Shown piece after piece: positions 1 through 5,684 of a stretch of 5,684 nucleotides of DNA. The stretch comes from Calditrichota bacterium (GTDB taxonomy: Bacteria > Electryoneota > RPQS01): the NCBI GenBank assembly GCA_020057985.1, contig JAGVEU010000314.1, positions 1 to 5,684 of the forward strand. Direction: 5' to 3'. Each line of letters opens with the position of its first letter. The stretch's first letter is position 1. The notes under the pieces are model-generated. The model had not been told where the DNA came from, ran no database searches, and saw nothing but the letters and a program-made list of their open reading frames with translations. The position numbers and the translations under genes were made by a program.

Positions 1-673
1 AATTGTGAGTTTTGGTTTTGATGAGCATTGTGCGATTCTTGCTCACGACGTCCGACACAATCAAACTCATGTGAGTTTCCAACTGACTTCACTTGGCGGT
101 ATGGACACTGCTTTCGAATTACAGGTTCCCGGGCGACATAATGTCCTCAATGCTCTCGCTGCAGTCGCCATTGCCCGTCAGCTTGATGTTTCGCTTGATA
201 CTTGCCGCGAGGCTCTACGAGAATTTACCGGCGTGCATCGCCGATTTGAAGTCAAGACTGAAGTGAACGGTGTGCTCATCGTGGACGATTACGCACACCA
301 TCCCACCGAGATTGAGAATACATTGAAGTCGGCACGACTTGGTTGGCCGGAGCGCCGGCTGGTAGCTTTGTTTCAGCCACATTTATATACACGAACGAGG
401 GATTTTGCGGGTGATTTTGGCCGAGTACTCGGTCTGGCCGATTTGGTGCTCTTAGCAGACATTTATCCTGCGCGCGAACGACCGATTCCGGGGATCAGCT
501 CGGAACTCATTGCGAATGCAGCGCGGCAACAGGGAGCGACCAATGTTCATCAGCTCGGCGGTGAGAATCTCGCTGAACAAACTCGCTCGTTTCTAAAGAG
601 CGGCGACCTGATTGTTGTGATGGGAGCTGGAACGATCACTCAAGTGGCTGAAGAACTGTCGCGCTCGTCATGA
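1..673 (+). CDS. murC: MurC, UDP-N-acetylmuramate--L-alanine ligase (C-terminal part; 5' end outside window)
   Basis: MurC is the cytoplasmic ATP-dependent ligase that adds L-alanine to UDP-MurNAc, starting the peptide stem of peptidoglycan. The reading frame is open from base 2 and stops at TGA 671-673, giving about 223 visible residues. The family is usually about 460-490 residues, so roughly half is missing, including the UDP-binding domain and the ATP P-loop. The visible part holds the end of the central Mur ligase domain (GRHNVLNAL, residues 44-52) and the C-terminal domain. That domain shows DDYAHHP (95-101), LFQPHLYTRT (123-132), DIYPARE (153-159) and GAGTI (208-212), all typical of MurC rather than MurD, MurE or MurF. 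The GTG at base 5 is an internal valine and should not be taken as the start. The stop overlaps the murB start in an ATGA. The gene looks intact within the window. Confidence 0.96.
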   Translation, partial: IVSFGFDEHCAILAHDVRHNQTHVSFQLTSLGGMDTAFELQVPGRHNVLNALAAVAIARQLDVSLDTCREALREFTGVHRRFEVKTEVNGVLIVDDYAHHPTEIENTLKSARLGWPERRLVALFQPHLYTRTRDFAGDFGRVLGLADLVLLADIYPARERPIPGISSELIANAARQQGATNVHQLGGENLAEQTRSFLKSGDLIVVMGAGTITQVAEELSRSS

Positions 674-1599
674 GATCCGATTTGCGTGAGCGGCTGCTTC
701 GTCATCTCAAGTGCCAGTTCAAGACTCACGAACCGCTTGCACCGCATACGACTTTCAAGATTGGGGGACCTGCGGCGATTTTCGCGGAGCCGGCGACTCT
801 TCAGGAATTCGTAGATCTGTTCCGGCTCATTCGCGAGGAGCGCGCTTCATACTTCTATCTTGGGCATGGCTCCAACATTCTCGTTGCTGATGAAGGTTTT
901 GACGGCGTCGTAATCTGTGCGCACGGCGAGCTTTGCAGGATTGGAAAATCAGGGGATCAGGTTTATGCGGGACCCGGTGCCAAGTTGCTCGCTCTGACAT
1001 GCTTCGCCGCCGCCAATGAACTTTCGGGAATGGAGCCTCTCTGTGGAATTCCCGGCTCAGTGGGCGGAGGATTGTGGATGAATGCGGGCGCTTACGGAGG
1101 AGAGATCTCCGATACGCTCACTGAAGTAGATGTCCTCACCGGAGACGTGCAATTGGCAACTCTTGCCAGAGACGATATAGGTTTCTCCTATCGAAACGCA
1201 ACGGCTTTGCGGGATGTTCTTGTATTGGAGAGCCGATACCGCTTGAAATCCGGAGTGCGAATGAGCATCTATCGCGAGATGCGTCGGGTGTGGAAATTAC
1301 GCCGCGAGAAACAACCCTTGGAATACCCTTCTGCCGGATCAATCTTCAAGCGGCCTCCGGGAGATTATGCAGGGCGGCTGATTGAAGCAGTGAACGGCAA
1401 GGGCTTGCGAATCGGCGATGCAATGGTATCCCATAAACACGCGGGTATCTTCGTCAACTTCGGCAACTGCACAGCGCGGGACATGACAGCGCTGATTCGA
1501 GAGATTCGCAGACGTGTCTATGCAAAGTTCAATATCTTGCTCGAGAATGAAGTGAGACCGATTGGTTTTTCCGATGATCCGTTCGCAATCGAAACGTAA
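670..1599 (+). CDS. murB: MurB, UDP-N-acetylenolpyruvoylglucosamine reductase
   Basis: MurB is the cytoplasmic FAD enzyme that uses NADPH to reduce UDP-GlcNAc-enolpyruvate to UDP-MurNAc, the substrate of MurC encoded just upstream. The product is 309 residues, normal for the shorter (type II) MurB proteins. The N-terminal FAD-binding region shows TTFKIGGPA (27-35), GHGSN (65-69) and GIPGSVGGG (126-134) followed by MNAGAYGGE (137-145). The C-terminal domain has YPSAGSIFKRP (219-229), in which Ser224 matches the family's catalytic serine, VSHKHAGIFVN (253-263), and ENEVRPIG (292-299), in which Glu294 matches the catalytic glutamate. Tyr174-Arg175 match the conserved YR pair, but the usual YRxS serine is Ala177 here. 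The ATG at 670 overlaps the murC stop by 4 bases and has no strong Shine-Dalgarno, so re-initiation by ribosomes finishing murC is likely. Confidence 0.96.
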   Translation: MRSDLRERLLRHLKCQFKTHEPLAPHTTFKIGGPAAIFAEPATLQEFVDLFRLIREERASYFYLGHGSNILVADEGFDGVVICAHGELCRIGKSGDQVYAGPGAKLLALTCFAAANELSGMEPLCGIPGSVGGGLWMNAGAYGGEISDTLTEVDVLTGDVQLATLARDDIGFSYRNATALRDVLVLESRYRLKSGVRMSIYREMRRVWKLRREKQPLEYPSAGSIFKRPPGDYAGRLIEAVNGKGLRIGDAMVSHKHAGIFVNFGNCTARDMTALIREIRRRVYAKFNILLENEVRPIGFSDDPFAIET

Positions 1600-2419
1600 G
1601 ACACAGGTAAGTACTCGCCGACGGAGAGTGATTCTTTGGGCTGCACTTGGTCTCGTTGCAGTCTCGATTCCACTTTGGAGCAGGCCGCTCGTGGGAATGC
1701 TGGCGGCAGGGCTGCTCGGAGAGGGAGACACATTCAGGATTGAGTATGTCCGAATTTCCGGGAATCAGATTGTGCCATCGGATTCTATTCTATCGCTGGC
1801 ACTGGTTCCGGTGGGATCATCTATCTTTGACCTGCCGCTCACAGTTGTTGAGCGTCGCATTCGCAGACATTCGTGGATCGCAGATGTTCATGCGAAGCGG
1901 CATTTGCCTAATGTCATCGAAATCAAAGTCACAGAACGTGAACCGATTGCGGCGCTGCGGGATAACCAGCTCTTTGTGGTCACTGCCGACAGCATAGCGC
2001 TCATCCCCCCTGCTGAGAAATGGATTTGGGATCTGCCGATACTCAGCTCGCCTACTATGGTGCATTTGCGGGATGGAGAGCCGGTCAAAGATCGCGCGAC
2101 GCTCACACTTCTGCATGAGGCTCTGATCGCATTTAGAGTGGATAAGAGCCTTCGCGACAACTTGAGCGAGATCTACTACAAGAACGGGGATATGCAGGCT
2201 GTGTTGACAAAGCCACCGCTTGTGCTGAACCTCGGAACCGGTGTTAATGAGCTGGCCTGGATTGGTCTGAGAGCCTATATCTCCGCCAAACCGACTTCCA
2301 ACAGCTCTTCTAACGCAGAATTCATAGACCTGCACATCGCCGGAAAACTGATTGTCAAACCGATTAATCCATTGAACGAGGAGCCGAACAAAGGTGAAAA
2401 AAATCGCCCATCAACATGA
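1574..2419 (+). CDS. ftsQ: FtsQ, cell division protein (POTRA domain)
   Basis: FtsQ is a bitopic inner-membrane protein that links FtsA/FtsZ to the later divisome proteins (FtsB, FtsL, FtsW, FtsI). From ATG 1574 the product is 281 residues, typical for the family. It has a short basic cytoplasmic tail (about 1-18, with a run of arginines at 15-18), one transmembrane helix (about 19-35) with a second short hydrophobic patch (39-48), then the POTRA domain (about 54-120), which contains VRISGN (59-64). A beta domain follows and ends with the characteristic IDLHIAGKLIVKP (251-263). The last 18 residues are polar. Sequence conservation in FtsQ is low, so the call rests on topology, the POTRA pattern and position between murB and ftsA. 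The start is not certain: TTG 1562 in the same frame has a nearer AGTGAGA at 1551-1557. Either start lies inside the murB 3' end. Confidence 0.9.
   Translation: MIRSQSKRKTQVSTRRRRVILWAALGLVAVSIPLWSRPLVGMLAAGLLGEGDTFRIEYVRISGNQIVPSDSILSLALVPVGSSIFDLPLTVVERRIRRHSWIADVHAKRHLPNVIEIKVTEREPIAALRDNQLFVVTADSIALIPPAEKWIWDLPILSSPTMVHLRDGEPVKDRATLTLLHEALIAFRVDKSLRDNLSEIYYKNGDMQAVLTKPPLVLNLGTGVNELAWIGLRAYISAKPTSNSSSNAEFIDLHIAGKLIVKPINPLNEEPNKGEKNRPST
2378..2383 (+). promoter_or_regulatory. Ribosome binding site for ftsA
   Basis: GAGGAG lies ten bases before GTG 2394 and within the last codons of ftsQ. It decides the GTG start of ftsA, since no ATG is available in that frame nearby. Its position inside ftsQ means ribosomes finishing ftsQ pass over it. 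Confidence 0.7.
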
Positions 2420-3653
2420 TCTACTTTGCGGTCTTGACATCGGCACAACTAAGATCGTCACACTGATCGCAGAGCCTGTCGGAGATAACGAGATTCAGTT
2501 GCTTGGACTTGGCTGCGTGCCGTCACGCGGTCTAAGGCGAGGCGTTGTTATCAACCTTGAGCAGACTACTGCCGACATTGAGGCTTCAGTTCGCGAGGCG
2601 GAAGAGAATGCACAAGTGAGCATTCATTCCGTCTGGGCGGGCATAGCCGGTGAGCATATCAAGAGCTTCAACTCGCGCGGGGTCATTCCGATCAGCAAGA
2701 TTCGCAGTGATCCAACGGGCGAAGTGACACAAACCGATGTGGATCGTGTTGTCGAAGCAGCGCGTGCAATTGCGCTGCCGATGGATCGTAGAGTTCTTCA
2801 CGTTCTTCCTCAAGAGTTCATCGTGGATGCGGAGCGGGGAATTCGCGCCCCCGTTGGAATGGCGGGAGTGCGGCTGGAAGCGGACGTTCACATTGTCACC
2901 GGAGCGATTGCCTCCGCGCAGAATATCATTACCTGCTGCAAGCGAGCAGGGCTGTCGGTTGTGGATCTTGTGCTTGAACCGCTCGCCTCGGCAGCCAGTG
3001 TGCTTACCAGAGATGAACGAGAGTTGGGAGTCATACTGCTCGATTTTGGCGGCGGTACAACGGATATGGCGGTGTTTCACAATGGAGCGATACGGCACAC
3101 AGCGGTTATCGCGTATGGCGGCGACTACATCACTCGCGACATTGCGATGGGATTGCGGACACCCGTGGACTCCGCCGAACGCATCAAGATCGAACATGGA
3201 GCGGCGCATCAGCGCGCCATCGGGCGGAATGAGTTCCTACCGATTCCCGGTGTCGGCGGACGTGAACCGCGTGAGATGAGCCGCTCGATGCTGGTTTCCA
3301 TTATCGGGCCAAGAGTGGAAGAAATTTTCATTGCAGCAAGGGATGAGATTACGAAGTCGCGCATTGCCGAGTATATCGGCGCTGGTGTGGTGGTGACCGG
3401 AGGCGGAGCATCCATGCCGGGAGTTCTTGAGCTTGCAGAGGAGATTTTTGCGCTACCGGTTCGGATCGGCGCTCCGCAAGAACTGCTGCCCGGTGATCCG
3501 CTTGGTCTCGATCCGAAATTCTCCACGGCGGTGGGGTTGGTGAAACATGCGGCTGAGAAATACGGCAACGGCGACCGGATGCATAGCGATGGAGACAACT
3601 GGGTAGGGCGCACATCAAGCAAAGTAAAAGATTGGTTTCAAGGAATTATATAA
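2394..3653 (+). CDS. ftsA: FtsA, actin-like cell division protein
   Basis: FtsA is an actin-fold ATPase on the cytoplasmic face of the membrane. It binds the FtsZ tail, tethers the Z-ring and recruits other divisome proteins. The product is 419 residues, the usual size. It shows the phosphate 1 motif GLDIGTTK (13-20), the FtsA-specific SHS2 (1C) region (about 87-166) with LHVLPQEF (135-142), the phosphate 2 motif [14 protein letters not shown] (215-228), and the adenosine motif [12 protein letters not shown] (342-353). A glycine- and charge-rich linker (about 390-408) leads to [10 protein letters not shown] (410-419), which looks like the conserved membrane-targeting amphipathic helix. Translation starts at GTG 2394, inside ftsQ, with GAGGAG at 2378-2383 ten bases upstream. 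No in-frame ATG lies nearby, and GTG leaves only 12 residues before the phosphate 1 motif, as expected. The gene overlaps ftsQ by 26 bases. Confidence 0.97.
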   Translation: MKKIAHQHDLLCGLDIGTTKIVTLIAEPVGDNEIQLLGLGCVPSRGLRRGVVINLEQTTADIEASVREAEENAQVSIHSVWAGIAGEHIKSFNSRGVIPISKIRSDPTGEVTQTDVDRVVEAARAIALPMDRRVLHVLPQEFIVDAERGIRAPVGMAGVRLEADVHIVTGAIASAQNIITCCKRAGLSVVDLVLEPLASAASVLTRDERELGVILLDFGGGTTDMAVFHNGAIRHTAVIAYGGDYITRDIAMGLRTPVDSAERIKIEHGAAHQRAIGRNEFLPIPGVGGREPREMSRSMLVSIIGPRVEEIFIAARDEITKSRIAEYIGAGVVVTGGGASMPGVLELAEEIFALPVRIGAPQELLPGDPLGLDPKFSTAVGLVKHAAEKYGNGDRMHSDGDNWVGRTSSKVKDWFQGII

Positions 3654-3659
3654 CACCCT

Positions 3660-3665
3660 TAGGAG
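3660..3665 (+). promoter_or_regulatory. Ribosome binding site for ftsZ
   Basis: TAGGAG sits eight bases before ATG 3674, an ideal spacing. It is the clearest Shine-Dalgarno of the operon, consistent with FtsZ being needed in larger amounts than FtsQ and FtsA. It also argues against the upstream in-frame TTG 3632 as the start. Confidence 0.85.
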
Positions 3666-3673
3666 ATCTTCCA

Positions 3674-4888
3674 ATGAACGGAATGAGGTTTCAATTCGCT
3701 GAGGAAATCAGCGGCAGAGCGAAGATGAAAGTGGTTGGGATCGGCGGCGCGGGCGGAAACGCTCTCAACTGGATGATTGAGGCAGGTCTCAAGAACGTGG
3801 ACTTCATCGCAATCAATACGGATGCTCAGGCGCTGGAACAGAATGCAGCTCCCAAACGGATTCAGATCGGACGCGAAATCACTCGCGGCCTGGGGGCAGG
3901 AGCGAATCCTGACGTCGGACGGCGAGCGGTGGAAGAAAACCGCGATGAGATTGCCGCCGCGCTGGAAGGTGCGGACATGGTTTTCATCACAGCCGGGATG
4001 GGCGGCGGAACAGGAACCGGCGCGGCACCTATTGTGGCGGGAATCGCGAAGGCGCAAGGGGCATTAACCGTCGGAATCGTGACAAAGCCCTTCGCCTTCG
4101 AGGGAAAAAAACGATATGCTCATGCGGAGGCCGGGCTGGCGGAGTTGAAGGCGCAGGTTGACACTCTGATCGTCATTCCTAATCAGCGGTTGATTGCCAT
4201 TGTGGAGCGCAACACAACACTGGTCGCCGCTTTCAAGATGGCGGACAATGTTCTGCTTCAGGCAACCAAGGGTATTTCTGATTTGATCTCGACTCCGGGA
4301 ATGGTGAATTTGGATTTTGCGGACGTGCGCACCGTGATGGCACAGATGGGCGATGCGTTGATGGGAGTCGGATATGCAACCGGCGAGCATCGCGCAATCG
4401 AGGCCGCTCAGCAGGCGATCTCCTCCCCGCTCCTCGAAGAGGTCTCGATTCAGGGAGCGCGAGCCATTCTTGTCAATGTTACCGGTGGCTCGGATCTGGC
4501 ACTGCACGATGTGGCCGATGCGACGTCTGTGATTTACGAGGCGGCGGGCGAAGAAGCCGAAGTCATTTTTGGAGCGGTGATGGACCCCGATTTGACGGAT
4601 GAACTTCGAGTGACAGTAATCGCAACCGGTTTCAATCAGAAAGTGGCTCAGCCCGCCGCTCCACGGATTTCAACGATTGCCGCGAGTAAGACCGCTGAAC
4701 TGTTTCGCCCGGTGCCCATGAATAACCACCACGAAATGCCGCCGGTTGTGATTCGACCTGCGGAAACAAATATCCTGCGTCTTACTCGTGAAGTGAACGG
4801 TCACGAAGAGCCTCTGGTTGTCGGTGAAGACACATATCCGAATTCACGGTATGAGATTCCTACTTTTCTGCGGCGGCAGATGGATTAG
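3674..4888 (+). CDS. ftsZ: FtsZ, tubulin-like cell division GTPase
   Basis: FtsZ is the tubulin homologue that polymerises with GTP into the cytokinetic ring at midcell. From ATG 3674 the product is 404 residues. The GTPase domain shows GIGGAGGNA (22-30), the tubulin signature [10 protein letters not shown] (110-119), [10 protein letters not shown] (138-147) and the T7 loop NLDFADV (212-218), in which Asp214 and Asp217 are the residues expected to complete the active site of the next subunit. A linker of about 60 residues (331-391) leads to the conserved tail [13 protein letters not shown] (392-404), the docking peptide for FtsA. ATG 3674 is chosen because TAGGAG (3660-3665) sits eight bases upstream; the frame also opens at TTG 3632 inside ftsA, and ATG 3683 is a possible later start. 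The gap from the ftsA stop is 20 bases. No catalytic residue is missing. Confidence 0.98.
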   Translation: MNGMRFQFAEEISGRAKMKVVGIGGAGGNALNWMIEAGLKNVDFIAINTDAQALEQNAAPKRIQIGREITRGLGAGANPDVGRRAVEENRDEIAAALEGADMVFITAGMGGGTGTGAAPIVAGIAKAQGALTVGIVTKPFAFEGKKRYAHAEAGLAELKAQVDTLIVIPNQRLIAIVERNTTLVAAFKMADNVLLQATKGISDLISTPGMVNLDFADVRTVMAQMGDALMGVGYATGEHRAIEAAQQAISSPLLEEVSIQGARAILVNVTGGSDLALHDVADATSVIYEAAGEEAEVIFGAVMDPDLTDELRVTVIATGFNQKVAQPAAPRISTIAASKTAELFRPVPMNNHHEMPPVVIRPAETNILRLTREVNGHEEPLVVGEDTYPNSRYEIPTFLRRQMD

Positions 4889-4894
4889 CGGAGA

Positions 4895-4922
4895 GTTCAC
4901 CCCCCTTTGTCCCCCCGTGAAC
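4895..4922. repeat. C-rich inverted repeat in the ftsZ-dinB spacer
   Basis: GTTCAC (4895-4900) and GTGAAC (4917-4922) form a perfect 6 bp inverted repeat around a 16-base loop made of two C runs (4901-4905 and 4911-4916) split by TTTGT. The second C run can instead pair imperfectly with GGAGGG (4923-4928) around a GTGAAC loop, so two alternative folds compete. The composition differs sharply from the flanking genes. It may be a copy of a dispersed intergenic repeat; that part is inference. Confidence 0.55.
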
Positions 4923-4939
4923 GGAGGGAAATTGGATGG

Positions 4940-4969
4940 CGGCGCTGGAGAGATTCAGCGCCGTTTCTT
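4940..4969 (+). terminator. Intrinsic terminator downstream of ftsZ
   Basis: CGGCGCTG (4940-4947) pairs perfectly with CAGCGCCG (4956-4963), giving an 8 bp GC-rich stem with an 8-base loop, followed at once by TTTCTT (4964-4969). This is a typical intrinsic terminator for + strand transcription and closes the division operon. On the - strand the same stem follows the dinB stop by only four bases but has no immediate T run after it, so it is a weaker candidate for ending dinB. Confidence 0.75.
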
Positions 4970-5684
4970 ATGCGGTTGAATAGAAGGGACGGAAGCCGAC
5001 GGAGATGACGTGGGCGGAGGCTCCTCGCCGGGACTTCAGAGAGCCGTTGCTGGAGTTGAACAGGCCGCTGGCATAGCCGATGGAGTTGATGCCGAAGCGT
5101 TCGCGGATGTCATCATAGACGCGGGCAACCTGAGCTGGATCTCGCTGCGGCGTGAACATCTCACACTGACGGATTTGCACGGTGGATTCCAGCTCAGAGA
5201 CACTGACTCCCAGCAGACGGACGGGACGCGGTGGCTCGTAGATCTGATGAAAGAGTTCCGATGCAGCCGTGAAAACATCGGCTTCCTGATCCACGTTGCG
5301 CTTGAGTTTGTGGCCATGAGTGTGGGTTTCCATGCCGTGATAGCGCACGGTGATCGTGACCACTTTTCCGGCGCGTTGCTTGGCTCGCAATCGTCGCGCC
5401 ACTCGCTCACACAGGAGATGCAGACTTCCGGAAAGCAGGGCTGGATCGGTGATGTCATGGCTAAACGTGTAGGCATGACCCATAGATTTTTCAGCAGGCA
5501 ATTCCTCGGGAGTCAGAACTTTGTCGTTGCCCTGTCCACGAGCAAGTCGAGAGAGATCGGAGCCAATCTTGCCGAACCTGCGCCGCAAGACGTCCGTGGG
5601 AAAAACTGCAAGATCGCCGATGGTACGAATCCCGAAGGAATGCAAAACCCGAACTGTTGATCTTCCCACTCCGTAGAGGTCGCC
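4968..5684 (-). CDS. dinB: DNA polymerase IV (DinB, Y-family), C-terminal part; 5' end outside window
   Basis: Y-family polymerases copy past damaged DNA with low fidelity. The frame is open to the right edge and gives 238 residues, so the palm and fingers with the catalytic acidic residues lie outside the window (the family is usually 350-420 residues). The visible part begins with the helix-hairpin-helix of the thumb (LYGVGRST, residues 3-10, then FGIRTIGDLA, 17-26), followed by RFGKIGSDL (36-44) and GQGND (50-54). The little-finger domain runs from about 67 to 175 and includes RPVRLLGVSVSEL (153-165). QCEMF (173-177) resembles a beta-clamp-binding pentapeptide. The end, about 30 residues beyond FGINSIGYAS, looks like a non-conserved tail. 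The internal GTG at 5667-5669 is the valine of the hairpin, not a start. ImuB is a less likely alternative. The gene converges on ftsZ with 79 bases between them and shows no sign of belonging to the division operon. Confidence 0.9.
   Translation of the reverse strand, partial: GDLYGVGRSTVRVLHSFGIRTIGDLAVFPTDVLRRRFGKIGSDLSRLARGQGNDKVLTPEELPAEKSMGHAYTFSHDITDPALLSGSLHLLCERVARRLRAKQRAGKVVTITVRYHGMETHTHGHKLKRNVDQEADVFTAASELFHQIYEPPRPVRLLGVSVSELESTVQIRQCEMFTPQRDPAQVARVYDDIRERFGINSIGYASGLFNSSNGSLKSRRGASAHVISVGFRPFYSTA

Noticed and set aside
2204..2209. TTGACA inside ftsQ as a possible -35 element for an ftsA promoter
   Set aside because: The bases 16-18 positions downstream do not resemble a -10 element.
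2397..2403. A7 run at the ftsQ/ftsA junction that could join FtsQ to FtsA after loss of one A
   Set aside because: The ftsA frame is open there, so a fusion is possible on paper. However, the FtsQ C-terminus is periplasmic and FtsA is cytoplasmic, so a fusion would make no topological sense. Ordinary overlap with translational coupling explains the site.
2586..3209. A long - strand open frame (207 codons) opposite ftsA
   Set aside because: It is fully contained in the strongly supported ftsA gene and resembles a complement shadow. No motif or start signal supports it.
3647..3654. TATATAAC before ftsZ as a possible promoter -10 element
   Set aside because: No matching -35 hexamer is found at a normal distance, and the bases code for the conserved FtsA C-terminal helix. 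It remains only an A/T-rich patch.
3632..3673. Upstream extension of FtsZ from TTG 3632
   Set aside because: The extra 14 residues would overlap the ftsA end and would place the strong TAGGAG inside the coding region. ATG 3674 with ideal spacing is the better start.
5010..5660. A long + strand open frame (216 codons) opposite dinB
   Set aside because: It lies antisense to a gene with clear Y-family motifs, has no recognisable domain and no convincing ribosome binding site, and its composition is what is expected from reading the complement of dinB.

Overview
The window is a stretch of bacterial chromosome carrying the distal part of a division and cell wall (dcw) cluster. The order on the + strand is murC (3' part only), murB, ftsQ, ftsA, ftsZ. 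A convergent gene for a DinB-type Y-family DNA polymerase (C-terminal part only) lies on the - strand at the right edge. Every base outside one 79-base spacer is coding. I see no RNA gene, CRISPR array, insertion sequence or prophage gene.

The organism is a bacterium with peptidoglycan and an FtsZ ring. Base composition is moderate to slightly GC-rich by eye. FtsQ with a POTRA domain, FtsA with a C-terminal amphipathic helix, and FtsZ ending in an [14 protein letters not shown] tail fit a Gram-negative style divisome. The direct murB-ftsQ junction, with no ddl gene between, differs from the E. coli order. I cannot name the phylum from the sequence alone; an uncultured lineage related to the FCB group is only a guess.

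Layout: 1-673 murC C-terminal half; 670-1599 murB; 1574-2419 ftsQ; 2394-3653 ftsA; 3674-4888 ftsZ; 4889-4967 spacer; 4968-5684 dinB on the - strand. The first four genes overlap by 4, 26 and 26 bases. This points to one polycistronic mRNA with translational coupling. Only ftsZ has a short leader of its own (20 bases) with a strong ribosome binding site. The spacer holds a C-rich inverted repeat and then an intrinsic terminator for the ftsZ side.

Functionally, MurB and MurC act one after the other in the cytoplasm to make UDP-MurNAc-L-Ala, the first steps committed to peptidoglycan. FtsZ polymerises into the ring, FtsA anchors it to the membrane, and FtsQ is the bitopic scaffold that recruits the later septal synthesis proteins. 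The operon therefore joins precursor supply to the machine that uses it. The polymerase gene is a separate unit that merely converges on the cluster.

I did not find a previously undescribed system. The points most worth a second look are the C-rich palindrome in the spacer, the terminator that runs into the dinB stop codon, the nested gene junctions, and a correctly phased A7 heptamer inside ftsZ.
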